In this document: positions 22,159 to 32,639 of the stretch, one piece after another | Numbering within the stretch: position 1 is the stretch's first letter | Layout of the letters: each line of letters begins with the position of its first letter | Source: Cryptomeria japonica | Taxonomy: Eukaryota > Streptophyta > Pinopsida > Cupressales > Cupressaceae | Assembly (NCBI RefSeq): GCF_030272615.1 | Contig: NC_081411.1 | Location: 38,696,640-38,760,639, forward strand | Reading direction: 5' to 3' | DNA length: 64,000 nt | Notes under the pieces: generated by a model | Database searches by the model: none | Told to the model about the DNA's origin: nothing | The model's input: the letters and a program-made list of their open reading frames with translations, nothing else | Translations under genes and position numbers: made by a program

Positions 22159-22824
22159 ATCTAGTAAAATTTTGTTTCAGGTCTACCACAAGTAGAAGGC
22201 ATCAATGAAAACAAAGTTATTTAAATAGACTGTTTATTTTATTTTAGATATGTCTTCTTGATTACATTTTGTGTACAATATACATAAATGAGAGACTATT
22301 GGTCAAATTTATGAATGAGATAATTATGTTTTAATCAAGTTCTATTCATTATATTTGTTAAATGATACTTTTTAATTTAGAATATGTTATAATTATAAGA
22401 TATGTTTCGATACTTAGTTCATGATGTATGCACATTTAGTTTATCTAATCACAAGAACTATTTAAATGAAATTCCAAAAATAAAATTACAAGTCCACATA
22501 ATGCCTATAAAGTTGTTTAAGCACAACTTCCATAAATAAAATTTCAAGTCCACATAATTTCAAGTCAATATATATGATCTAATGTGCACATAATTTCAAG
22601 TCCACATAATCCATATAATATCTAATAAATATATATGTCTAGATGGTAACATGATGTTCACTCCACATAATATCTAATGTGCACAAAATATATAAAGTAT
22701 GCACAAAATATATATGATCTAATCCTATTATGCAACTATCCATATATATAAAGTATGTGCACGTGTAAACAAATGTGTAAAGTCCATAAAAAAGTACATA
22801 TCAAAGCCAAATAAATAGTAAAAT
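22159..22824. other. D intergenic region between converging genes
   Basis: Very AT-rich 3' flanks of the two converging genes. It contains degenerate repeats of TTTCAAGTCCACATAAT and ATATATGATCTAATGTGCAC at about 22480-22740. No coding signal is seen. Confidence 0.55.
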
Positions 22825-25037
22825 CTAAGTGCTATCATCAATAACATCTCGTGGTCTCTTGTCCCTGGGACGTGGTCCAGATCCACTTGTCTCATGTTGT
22901 ACAATAAAAAAATAATATTAAAATATTACTTGAAATTAACTATTAAAAGAATCATTTATCAAATATAGTAGAATTCATAAATTAAGTTACAAACTTACCA
23001 TATGCTCATCAGATCCTCTAGCAGTATCTCTCTTGTCCCTGGGACGTGGTCCAGATCCACCTGTCTCATGCTGTACAATAAAAAAATAATATTAAAATAT
23101 TACTTGAAATTAACTATTAAAAGAATCATTTATCAAATATAGTAGAATTCGTAAATTAAGTTACAAACTTACCATATGCTCATCAGATCCTCTAGCAGTA
23201 TCTCTCTTGTCCCCAAGACGTGGTCCAGATCCACTTGTCTCATGTTGTACAATAAAAAAATAATATTAAAATATTACTTGAAATTAACTATTAAAAGAAT
23301 CATTTATCAAATATAGTAGAATTCATAAATTAAGTTACAAACTTACCATATGCTCATCAGACCCTCTAGTAGTATCTTGTGCAGTATCAACACCAAATGT
23401 AGTGCTAGCTAACTCCTATACAAGGTCAAATTCAAAGTGTCCAATTGAATCTTAAAGTAAGAGTCAAAATAAGATCAAATTAAGTATTACATATTAATAC
23501 CTCAAAGGATGTCGATGTGCATTCAAATTGGCTCTGATCAAAATTATGAGGATAACCTATCCTAATGGTAGTGTCCACCTGCATACATGCATTTAATGAA
23601 ATCATATTTAGTGAACATATATATGTGTACTAAATAATTTCAAGTTAAGTTACAATATTGTAAGAGTTCATATTTAATTTAAGAATTATAAGATACATAC
23701 CATAGATGGTGTCACAATAGTTTGACCCTCTTCTCGATGTGATGTAGAGGGTCCCTCATGACCTGAATCCTGGAGAAAGAAGCATTCAATGTATCAACAT
23801 GAAAATTTATATAGTATACGATGATAACATATTAACTTAAAAGATCTAGTACAATGTCTAGATAGAAATTTATACTATACCCCATAAGGTGTGCTGAGTT
23901 GTGTTCCAGTAGATGCAATATTGACTCTAATATTAGGTGTAGTCCTTATCTACATAAACAAAATTTATGTAATGAAGTATTAGATTGTATAAAAAAAGAG
24001 ATGCACTTAGTTTAAACCTATATTTAATGAAGTATAAAAAGATTGACATGTACATGTATATATATCTATACCTGGTCAAGATGAACATCCGAGCAAAGAA
24101 AATCCATATAAGATGTCATCATACTATCATCTGCTGCATCATGCTCATCTGGAACTGAAGTAGATCCTGCAGCAGTAGTAGGACCTACACACATCTCATG
24201 ACAACTCAAACACATATGTGGCATCCATCGAGGAGCAGATGCCATGTGAGTAGCTTGCTCACTCAGGTTACCTGTGAGGGAAGTCAAAGCATCTAATGTC
24301 GAAATGAATGATGTATTTTGGACATCTGCAGGAATCGATGGAGCAACAAGTGGAACTATGGGTGGATCCGGTAGGGGATTATTACTCCGTGCCCCTAATC
24401 AATGCTCTGGCATTCCATGACCAACACCCTGGAATGACTTAATATCAAAATAATTTGGTTTTTCGTTCATTACAAACTCACAGTATAATTTATTCAAAAA
24501 ATAAAAAGGGACCTCATAATTACGATGTGGTGGATAATCAAAAACCATCCACCATCTATCCCAAAAGTATCTAGCCATTTCTGGATGCACACACCACCTA
24601 ATTGAAATTCTTTTCTAGTTAGGTTGCATTGGTTCTCTTGTTTTTGGGTTGGTAAAATATGGACATAAATGAGCTTTGGTTATTTTCAAATCAGTGATTT
24701 GCCTATAAGTTAAACCATCGGCATAAAAATCATGCAACTCTTGTCGTTGTCTATGAAATTGATCTAATTGAGAATCAATAGATCTAACTGACTCGACAAT
24801 AGTTTGCATTGATTTTGTAAACTCTACAAGATGGGGTGGCATGACTTGCTCATTTTGGATAGCAGCAATGTTTTGTTCAATCACTTGTAGGTTTTCATTA
24901 ATTCATTCTCTTAAACGAATTTCATCCAATCTAGGGGGTTGTTGTGGTGGTGGTAGAGGTGGAGGTGGAGGAGGAGGAGGAGGGTGTTGTGGTGGGGGAT
25001 TTTCACCTAATAGTTCATCTATGTCAAAGACATCCAT
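22825..25037 (-). pseudogene. D gene 2: intron-rich companion gene of unknown function
   Basis: Starts MDVFDIDELLGENPPP at 25037, followed by a polyproline run and a helical stretch. A compact domain then reads VHPEMARYFWDRWWMVFDYPP and FLNKLYCEFVMNEKPNYFD. Exon 1 runs to 24072 and contains two stops (near 24902 and 24614) plus one near 24398. Downstream at least seven short exons can be read, each bounded by AG and GT, for example IRTTPNIRVNIASTGTQ, DSGHEGPSTSHREEGQT, VDTTIRIGYPHNFDQSQFE and ELASTTFGVDT. They end in a tripled exon and a final exon closing with RPRDVIDDST and a stop at 22825. The function is unknown; a Myb-like or accessory DNA-binding role, as in other two-gene transposons, is speculation. 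Confidence 0.65.
22855..23376 (-). repeat. D tandem exon-intron repeat, 174 bp x 3
   Basis: Three copies with period 174 bp (anchor GTCCC at 22861, 23035, 23209). Each carries on the minus strand a splice acceptor, an exon coding HETSGSGPRPRDKRD and ARGSDEHM, a GTAAGT donor and a near-identical AT-rich intron. The middle exons are 72 nt, a multiple of three, so copy number can change without shifting the frame. Confidence 0.88.
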
Positions 25038-26060
25038 GATAACAAATAACTCCTGCATATATAAAGATATACATGAATTATATACAACTCTATGTCAAAG
25101 AAGAATCTATTTTACTAAATTAAAAAAAAAATATTTATAAATAGTAACATTTCTATGTTGTTGAATGAGATACACATGAAATATATAATATAATATTGAA
25201 CTTAAAAAAATATACATGTACATACTATTGAATCTTGAAATATAAAATTTGCACACAAAACTTAATAAAAACTTTCAATGAAACATCATAAATCTATTAT
25301 ATATTCAATTTAATAAATTCATTTCTTGTAAAATGCATCAACTATTAAAATCAATATAAAATATTTCATACATAAGATCAATAAAGAAGTGAGAAATAAG
25401 ATGATCCTCCTTCTAGTGTAAAAATATATAGCATGGAAACAATATTACTAAGACAACATAATATTTTGTTAACTTTAACTTAAAGTTATTTTGAAAAATG
25501 CACATGTGTGTTTGGATGCTCCATATTTCTAGTGTTTTAGTGTACATGATAATTTATTAGAATTCAATTACATAGTTTTGAGAAAATTGCCATCAATTCA
25601 TATTACATTGATTAGTCTTCAGACAATCTTAAAAAAAAATTAATCTCCCACGACTATAAATGACATACTTAAAACATATTATATTCTAAGTGGTTGTCAT
25701 GTAAAGACAAAACATCAAAACTTTTGACGAGTTAAGCACATTTCACCATTAAATTTCTCCCATAATCAAATCTACACAAGATTATAATTTACAAAACCTT
25801 CAAAAAATATTATTTCCTATGAATCATTTATTACAAAACTCCGCAATCATTTGTTTTCATATATAATCTTTCTATAAAATTTAAGATATCGATTCAGATA
25901 CAAATTCTCTTACAAAGTTGAATAAGAAATGAAACTCTTACATAAAAATCAACACAACATGCCAACAATTAAAAACAAAATTAACCTTGCAAAATTAAAA
26001 CCAAAAAAAGATAAACACGAGTGCGTTATTGAGAAATTCATTTAACGCATTTGAGGTCTT
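25038..26060. other. D region upstream of gene 2, no gene seen
   Basis: AT-rich sequence that should include the promoter and 5' leader of gene 2. Polyadenine and AT runs are common, but I find no convincing TATA box or domain-bearing frame. Confidence 0.5.
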
Positions 26061-26077
26061 TTTTGTATTGATTTTTT

Positions 26078-26315
26078 CTTACACTATCCTAGGCTTGTTT
26101 ACACTATCATAGGTTCATTAGGACTATCCTAGGTTCATTAGGATTGTCCCAAGTTTATTATGGCTTTCTTAGGCTCATTAGGACTTTCTTAGGTTCATTA
26201 AGACTGCCCTACATTCATTAGGATCATTTGAGGCTCATTGGGACTATCATATGTTCATTGTGATTGTCCTAGGTTCATTAATTTAATTCATGTGTTCATT
26301 AGGACTATCTCACAT
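26078..26315. repeat. D minisatellite of about 20-21 bp units
   Basis: Roughly eleven degenerate copies of a unit like CTAGGTTCATTAGGACTATC in tandem. GGTTCATT or GCTCATT recurs every 20-22 bases. No coding content is apparent. Confidence 0.8.
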
Positions 26316-27459
26316 TCTCAAATAGCTTCAACTAATATCTTAAATCAACTATTTTTTAAAAAAATAGCTCCTTAACAATTTAATATTATATACAATCGAA
26401 TATGATTTTAACTTCAAACCTTGTGCACCTTTTAAAACCAAAAGATGTTGTTAAAACCATTCTTCTAATATTAGCTTAATCATAACATAATCTAATAAGT
26501 CTTCCTCAAAATATCTACCAACTTCAAATCATATATCAAATCTTTTATAATATAAATTACATTCTAGATATACCAATATACTTCTAAAGATATTCAAAAT
26601 ACTTCTTGGGAATTATATTTTTCAAATCTTTTAGATGTATATATAATTAGCACCCCATTTAGAAAACTCATTATCAATCAACATTATAAATCAAGAATAT
26701 TTTTTATTTTGTATTAGTGAATTATATATTTGGCATATTAGCTTCCTTTATGAACCTATGTAAACCAAACTCCAATTTTAGTAACTTATCTAGCTTTGAT
26801 CTAAAATTGTGTCCATAATTGATCCTTTTATACCATCACATGACATAATAGGACCATAATAGGACCTTTATGCCATGACATGGCATAAACCTAAGCCTAA
26901 ACTTTCATATCTAAAATTTGAAGAGTAATGTTAATTACTTTTAAGGTTATACTAATTTAGTGGTAACTTTTGTATTGCCTAATGAGGATTAAGAACAATT
27001 TAGGTACATATGTTCGGTTTTATTTCAATTTCATTTTCGAACGTTTTTGTTTTTGTTTCCATTTCATTTTCGATTTTTTGTTTGTGTCGATTTCATTTTG
27101 TTAATTATCTAGGTTTGGTTTTGATTTCTAAATTTGTTGATTATGGTTTAGGGTTAACTGTTCAAAAATATTTTAGATCAAAATCAAGAATTTACAAATA
27201 TAAAAAATAATTTATTTATATGCTACTATAAAAAAAAACTAAAATAATAAAAAATAAATAAATAATACACAAAAAAACAAGAAAAATATACAAGAAAGTT
27301 ATGAAATGTGAAAATAGATGACTGAATGTGTACCTGGGATAGTGGTGGAGGCTTGAAGTGGAAACCACAGCACGGGGGCCTGTTTTTGATCTCTTCTTGT
27401 CAACTCACTGTGACGGTGAAAATGAAAAATTGTCCAAAAAAATGGTAAAAATAGAATTT
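26316..27459. other. D right non-coding region
   Basis: AT-rich sequence with no recognisable gene. A T-rich block with repeated ATTTCATTTTCGA-like runs lies at about 27020-27100. The open frame 27010-27210 has no features of a real protein. Confidence 0.5.
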
Positions 27460-27656
27460 CAAAACGAGGGCCTATTTTTTCAAAATGGGCCCCCATTTTG
27501 TTTATAAACAAGGACCCATTTTGTCTATAAATGGGGGCCCATTTTGTGACAAAACGGGGGCCCATTTTATTTAGCTTCGGCACCCCATGACCTTTCGGCT
27601 CGGGAGGCCGAACCATTAACGGGCCCCTGTTTTTTGAAAATGGGGGCCCATTTTGC
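27460..27656. repeat. D right subterminal GGGGGCCC array
   Basis: At least seven copies of the same motif as at the left, in both orientations, including AAAATGGGCCCCCATTTTG, AAATGGGGGCCCATTTTG and AAAACGGGGGCCCATTTTA. It ends about 60 bp from the right terminus. The array is denser and closer to the end than the left one. Confidence 0.82.
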
Positions 27657-27695
27657 AAAGCGTGTTTTCCAACACGCAGATTTTCGCGAATTTGT

Positions 27696-27718
27696 GAGTC
27701 ATTAGCTTGCACATACCC
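27696..27718 (-). repeat. D right terminal inverted repeat
   Basis: On the minus strand GGGTATGTGCAAG then CTAATGACTC, matching the left end. Inside it lie a small TTCGCGAA palindrome (27683-27690) and a hairpin with arms CGTGTT and AACACG (27661-27676). Confidence 0.75.
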
Positions 27719-27722
27719 TTCA

Positions 27723-27987
27723 ATGCCTTTAGGAAAGGTTCTTGTTCTAAAACAAGACCAAGTTTAGGCACTTTTTTTCCTTCTAACACCTCTTTACCCT
27801 TTCCTTTTGCTCCTTCAACCTTTACCAACACTTCATCTGCCTTGGTTTCAGTTTCTCCAAGCTTACCTTCTAATTCTATCAACTTTTCCTTCAAGAGTCT
27901 AATCTCTTCCTTCTGATCATCCACTTTCTTTGCCAACTCTGCATTGATCACCATGGTGTTGTCTCGTATAGATTCCACTAAGGACAT
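27723..27987 (-). pseudogene. G1 gag, N-terminal part
   Basis: The frame opens with MSLVESIRDN at 27987, about 25 bases after the primer-binding site, so the start is well placed. The product is a charged, helical stretch (AKKVDDQKEEIRLLKEKL and onward) that looks like a coiled coil. It then reads EPFLKAL where element D cuts in at 27722/27719. The same frame resumes at 18102 with KALSGKSLEGL once D and one copy of TTCA are removed. The apparent extension of this open frame to 27616 is read-through into D's terminal repeat and is not gag. Confidence 0.8.
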
Positions 27988-28012
27988 CTACTTTCCTAGC
28001 CCAAATCTTATA

Positions 28013-28025
28013 GGCTCTGATACCA
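28013..28025 (-). other. G1 primer-binding site
   Basis: The minus strand reads TGGTATCAGAGCC three bases inside the 5' LTR. This complements the 3' end of plant initiator tRNA-Met, the usual primer for plant LTR elements. It fixes the element's orientation. Confidence 0.85.
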
Positions 28026-28028
28026 ATT

Positions 28029-29655
28029 TGATAAGATTCACCTAGCTTTCTCACACTTCACCTAGTTGGTGTTTCTCAATTCCACCAACCTCATCGGGTC
28101 TATCTATACTCCAATACCTCCAAGTCCTTCCCAATCTCTGCTAGGACTTTCTCTTCACTAATCTCAAGGTGTTTGCAAAAAATTCTTGACTAAGAATCCT
28201 ACCAATTTAATGTGTTTCCCATATGTTCAATCTTGCAATATTGACAATAACTTATTATTTTCTCACTTTTCACCCCCATGTTGTTGTGAGTCATTGTAGA
28301 GGTGTGGAGGTGGAATTTACCATGGAATGAATTCAATTTGGTCCATTTGAGGGTTTTCAATCTCTATCTTCCTTATCGATTTCATAAATTTTCCTAGAAA
28401 TAGGGCTACAAGAATGAGCCCCAATTAGGCCTCCTAAATCTGGTTTTTAAGGGTTTTTGGTTTTACGGTCCAAAATACCTTGCAAATAGTTTTATTTTCT
28501 TCAATCAATCACCCATCCTCAAGAGGATTTGTAGGTTTTAGTTTTCCATCTTACTGTACAGTGCCCTAACCCAAAAGTGAGGGTTTGTCAGGGTTTCTAG
28601 GCCTTAACCGACAGTGATTGTCCAACTTTGTGAAATGGGCATGTAAAGGACTTATCAAGGCTTCTCCTTGCAGTTGCAACTCTGTTAGACCTCATGAACC
28701 ATCCCAAATTATTTGGTTAAGGTTTTGTATTCACGCTTTTAGTATGCATTCAATTTACACCTTGTTTTCTCTAGCTGGGTTGCTCGTGGACTCACCTAGA
28801 ACAAGGTAGCAACTATGATGAAATACCATTCCAAAACTCCTCCCTGCATATTTATACTGTACATAGGGTTGCCTTCCATGTCCTAACAGGCCATGACGGT
28901 GGCACAAAGAGATTTTATGGGGCAACCATTTTACATGAATTTGCTATTTACAAGCCAAAACTGGCTGATTGAAAACCAAACAATAAAAGTACTAACAAAC
29001 ACTATCTACAAAGCATAAAATGGACCAATTAATATTGGAACACACCAAAGAACTTCTATCCAAAACTGGATCAATGGATTCAATCCATTTGTATTCACAT
29101 TTAAAATAAGACAAAAATGGTGACAACAGTCCGAAAATGAGTAGTTTCAGGTTGTCATTCATAAAATTCAAAATTTCCAGCCTTGGTAACCATGCAAGAG
29201 GTGGTTTAAATAGTATTCCCTATATGTTGAGGCATCCTAGGTAAATGTGCTAACCCTAAGTCCACCACTAAGCTCTTTTAGGACCAAAGTTGTCATGACA
29301 ACTTTTACAACTTTCCACATTTTGCCTTTTGAACTGAAGCAACCTATTACAAGTCATTACTCGTGTCTTTTTCAAAATTCCTAAGACTATTCTAAACCTC
29401 TCTAATTATCTCACTAATTTATGCCTCTTTTGACCATTAAGAAGGCCATTAACCTACTCAAACTACCACCTACTCACAAAAATGCAAACCTAGAAAGAAA
29501 CTAACTCAACTAGGCCTAAACTTGACTCAAATCAAACATTACACACACACCTTGGACCCTCGTGGATTCCTTATTAGAAACCTCTGACTTGGTTAAGGTA
29601 AGTACAAGCCAAAATTGTAGGACTATGAGCCTAAGTCATAGGTGCTCCTACACTA
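28029..29655 (-). repeat. G1 5' LTR (1627 bp, complete length)
   Basis: The longer copy of the G1 LTR. On the minus strand it ends ...TTATCA directly before AAT and the primer-binding site. Its outer end reads TAGTGTAGG on the minus strand; the first TG has become TA compared with the other copy. It contains about 345 bp missing from the 3' LTR (roughly 29061-29405). Confidence 0.88.
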
Positions 29656-29829
29656 GAGACCTCTCAGCGATATCTAGGTCCATTAGGAGCAGGTTGTATT
29701 AAATTATGAATTCAAATGGTGAAACTATAGGATGATTTTGTAATCCTTTGAAGGAGAATACTAAAAAAAATTAGAATTCAATACTCTAAACTTTGGGCTT
29801 CTTTTATGCAAAGAAATGGATATAGAAAA
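29656..29829 (+). pseudogene. LINE RNase H fragment, second half
   Basis: This is the continuation of the LINE RNase H domain interrupted at 1624. The first five bases (GAGAC, 29656-29660) duplicate GGGAC at 1620-1624 with one mismatch and are G1's target site. Across the junction the frame reads on as DGTS, then GPLGAGCI, then, after a one-base shift, NSNGETIG, NPLKENT and GLLLCKEMD. These match the usual order of plant LINE RNase H motifs. The domain is cut again at 29830 by the left LTR of element E, so the LINE has been hit twice within one domain. Its 3' end is not in the window. Confidence 0.75.
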
Positions 29830-32602
29830 TGTTACATCCCTCTTGTACCCTAAAATTTTGGTTATGGTTTAGAGGGTTTCTAATACTTTATTCTATAATG
29901 GTGAAATATGAATGCCCTAATTTAATGCGAATTTAATTTTTAAACCCTAGTGTAATGTTAATTTCATGTCATTTGATGCCCTAGATATTTCTTCAAAAAG
30001 AAAATAATTATAATAAAATTTCTTTTTAACGTTATATTGATTATTAAATTTAATTCTTAGCAACATTTATTCCTCAATTTAATTAAGTCAACATTAAACA
30101 ATTTATTAATATAAATTTAAACTAAACTAATCCAAGCGACACCATCATGTGGTCGCCACCCCTACTTTAGACACTAAGGGTTTAATTAGACTTCAAAAAA
30201 GGAAACATACTATATCATTTCTTTCCCTAAAGAAGGAATAAAAATGATGATTATTTGAGCTTAGAATATCGAAAAGGAAATATTCACTATAACCTCTAAA
30301 TTGGCCAAACAATAACATATTCCAAATTAATTTGTGCATTGGTTTCATTGAACCAAAATGTGAATTAGATTTTGACGTGTTTGGGTGGAATTTATAATGT
30401 TTTGGTATCTGAAAATTTAAGGGGGAATGGAAAATTGATTTCTCATATTCATTCTTCTTCTTCATTGTGATAGAAAATAAGAATGTGGGAAGGGGATTTA
30501 TTTTATAAATAGAAATATAGGAGCTGAATTTGTTGACGGCAAGTGATTCTGGAATTAGAGACGTGGACAACAATAGCTAGAATTGAAGATAGTGTGAGCA
30601 GTTTGAGCTAAAGGTTTCTCTTTTATGGACAAAATATGGCCAAAGTGTCTAGCATTTAATAGAATAGGTAATGTTCTTGTTATCATTTTTTGTGCATAGA
30701 AATTACTTTATTGAAAGATTGTATTCCTTACTGTTTGGTTATTTATAAAAAAAGACAAAGGTCATAACAAATTTACGAAGCTTAATAGTAAAGAAATTAC
30801 AGAAGAATTCTTGTTTGTATTGGAAATAATCTTATGCATTAATTCACTTAGGTTTAATGAGAACGTTGAAGGTTTATTCTCAAATTTTAAAAAAATATTT
30901 ATGAGATTAAATATAGTCTTCTATAAGTGAAAAAAAAAAGTCTTCTTCTTAATTTTAGGTGTAGAAAAGAGTCCAAGGAAATTTTTTGTTGTTAAATTCC
31001 TAGCTCTACTCGTCTGGAGAAAGAAAAAATGTCTTTTATTTAACAACTCTTCTTATTTGGTAGCAAAGAATGATTAATTCTTAAGTTTTACATGTTAAAA
31101 TAATGGAAGGGGGTTTATATTCTTTGTTCTATGCGAAAGAGAGTTTATGCTTTCCAAGACCGTGTGTGTGAAAAAAAGTGAAGAAAAGATTGTGCTTTGC
31201 ATATATTTGCGTGGTAAAGAAAAGAAGGAAGTAAATAGTTATTTTTGTACTTGAGGAAAAGAACATTGTATTTGAATAGTTCCAATCAGTCCAGTGAGCT
31301 TTAATTTAGATAAAAATTAAGGTATTAATTGGCCAGATTTATTTATGTTAATTTAAGTTGAAAATATAGGCCATTGGCAACTCAGAAAACTAGTTATTTA
31401 AGTAAGGAACTTAAAAATTGACTTGAGTATTAGAGGAAGTGAATCTTTCATTCAGTGTACATATTAGTATTCTTATACATTTTTCAGTTGTGTAGGAATA
31501 CTAGTATGTATACCTAATGCAAGTTACATTATTTGGGTAGACTCCAAGAAACTAGAACTAGAACAATGGTTGGGAAGACCCTTTCATTGATTTGAAGAAA
31601 TAGAGAAATTAGTGCCTGCTACATTAAAAGACTACTCATGGATTTTGAGACTAGAAACATACATCTCCTTATACCGTCAAGACTAGAATTAAACCAAGGG
31701 TAGGGACATAATACATTATGTCGGACTTGAAATAAATAATTATGTAACTATGAATTAGTAGATTGTTGCCCTTGAAAGAAAACTAAACAACATACATTAA
31801 TAGGTATTTCAGTTAACCAATCCTACCTCTTAGCAAAGTCACTGAGTAGACTACTTACGAGTAGGCAAGTAATACCTTAACTGATTAAATGAGTTTTATA
31901 AGCCAACAATAACTTTGTCTATTTATCACGGTTAGAATGCAGTAGCACTGGAGATTGATGATAATTGAAAAGACAAACTATGTTAAGCAAGGTGTATCTG
32001 AATTCATGAAATTTTTTGTGACGCACCCCAACTAAAACTTTTGCCATGGTGTATGTATTGAGTATAGTTTTCAATCCGACATGTACCTAGATTCACACTC
32101 AATCAAGAATCATGATAGTAGGGGACATCTTGGGTTATGATTGATTAGGGAGTAAGGATATCACCAGGGCTCAGGTGGCTTTGGAATTCTCTTTTCATTT
32201 CTCTGTGAAGGGTCAGGTTTTTCCTTATGGGATGACACCAGGGGACTTTTATGGTCCATGACTAGCTATAAAATTACCCCAATTGTATTTTCTCTTCTTT
32301 CAATAGAATTTGCCAAATAACTCGGGACACAACCTGAGACACAATTATCTGGTAAACTTAAAGTAGATTAATTTTTTATTCTTCCTTAAGATTTATGAGA
32401 TAATGTTTAAATATCATGTTATAAGTTATTTTCAACATTATTTCCTTCTATGCTTTTATTTCATTTATTAAAAATCTCGTTCTTTCTAAAACTAGTAATT
32501 TGCATCTTTTGTCATCTTTCATTTATTTTTGGAAAGTTGCAAAATTGTATAAAATGTTGCATTATTGTTTTTTCTTTCTATGGTTAAGATTAACCCCTTA
32601 CA
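29830..32602 (+). repeat. E 5' LTR (about 2.77 kb)
   Basis: Starts TGTTACATCCCTCTTGT and ends ...CCCCTTACA before a degenerate primer-binding site (TGGTATTACAAC, 32605-32616). It aligns with 37716-39994 plus 59652-60045. It lacks about 571 bp present in the right LTR. The open frame 30193-30573 on the minus strand is inside the LTR and has no domain. Confidence 0.85.
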
Positions 32603-32639
32603 TATGGTATTACAACTATTGGGTTTGACACTAAACCTT

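Larger units (their letters stand above)
18107..27718 (+). mobile_element. Element D: two-gene DDE-type DNA transposon, superfamily uncertain
   Basis: Flanked by TTCA on both sides (18103-18106 and 27719-27722). Deleting D and one TTCA copy rejoins the G1 gag frame exactly (PFLKAL to KALSGK). Ends are imperfect inverted repeats, GGGTCAGTGCAAG left and GGGTATGTGCAAG right, about 17 of 23 positions equal. Arrays of a GGGGGCCCATTTT motif lie near both ends. It carries a plus-strand transposase-like gene (19259-22158) and a converging minus-strand gene with at least eight exons (22825-25037). The 4-bp duplication and GGGT ends do not fit CACTA, hAT, Mutator, PIF/Harbinger or Mariner. Sola-like or a related rarer superfamily is possible but unproven. 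Confidence 0.85.
1625..29655 (-). mobile_element. Element G1: Ty3/gypsy chromovirus with two nested insertions
   Basis: Minus-strand LTR retrotransposon in the order (on its own strand) 5' LTR 28029-29655, primer-binding site, gag, protease, RT, RNase H, integrase, chromodomain, 3' LTR 1625-2906. The integrase-after-RT order and the chromodomain place it among chromoviruses. The flanking five bases are GGGAC and GAGAC. Elements A (3636-14436) and D (18107-27718) lie inside it; without them the internal region is about 4.7 kb, normal for Ty3/gypsy. It is old: unequal LTRs, many stops, and a damaged RT active site. Confidence 0.9.

Noticed and set aside
22855..23376. Regular direct repeats as a possible CRISPR-like array
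   Set aside because: 174-bp units made of exon plus intron with splice sites, in plant DNA; no short repeat/unique spacer pattern.
27299..27712. 137-codon minus-strand open frame with repeated MGPxF/GPP words
   Set aside because: The repeats are a translation of the GGGGGCCCATTTT DNA array at the right end of D; no support for coding.
18107..27718. D as a CACTA element or Helitron
   Set aside because: Ends are GGGT not CACTA, the duplication is 4 bp not 3, and there is a terminal inverted repeat and target duplication, which Helitrons lack.
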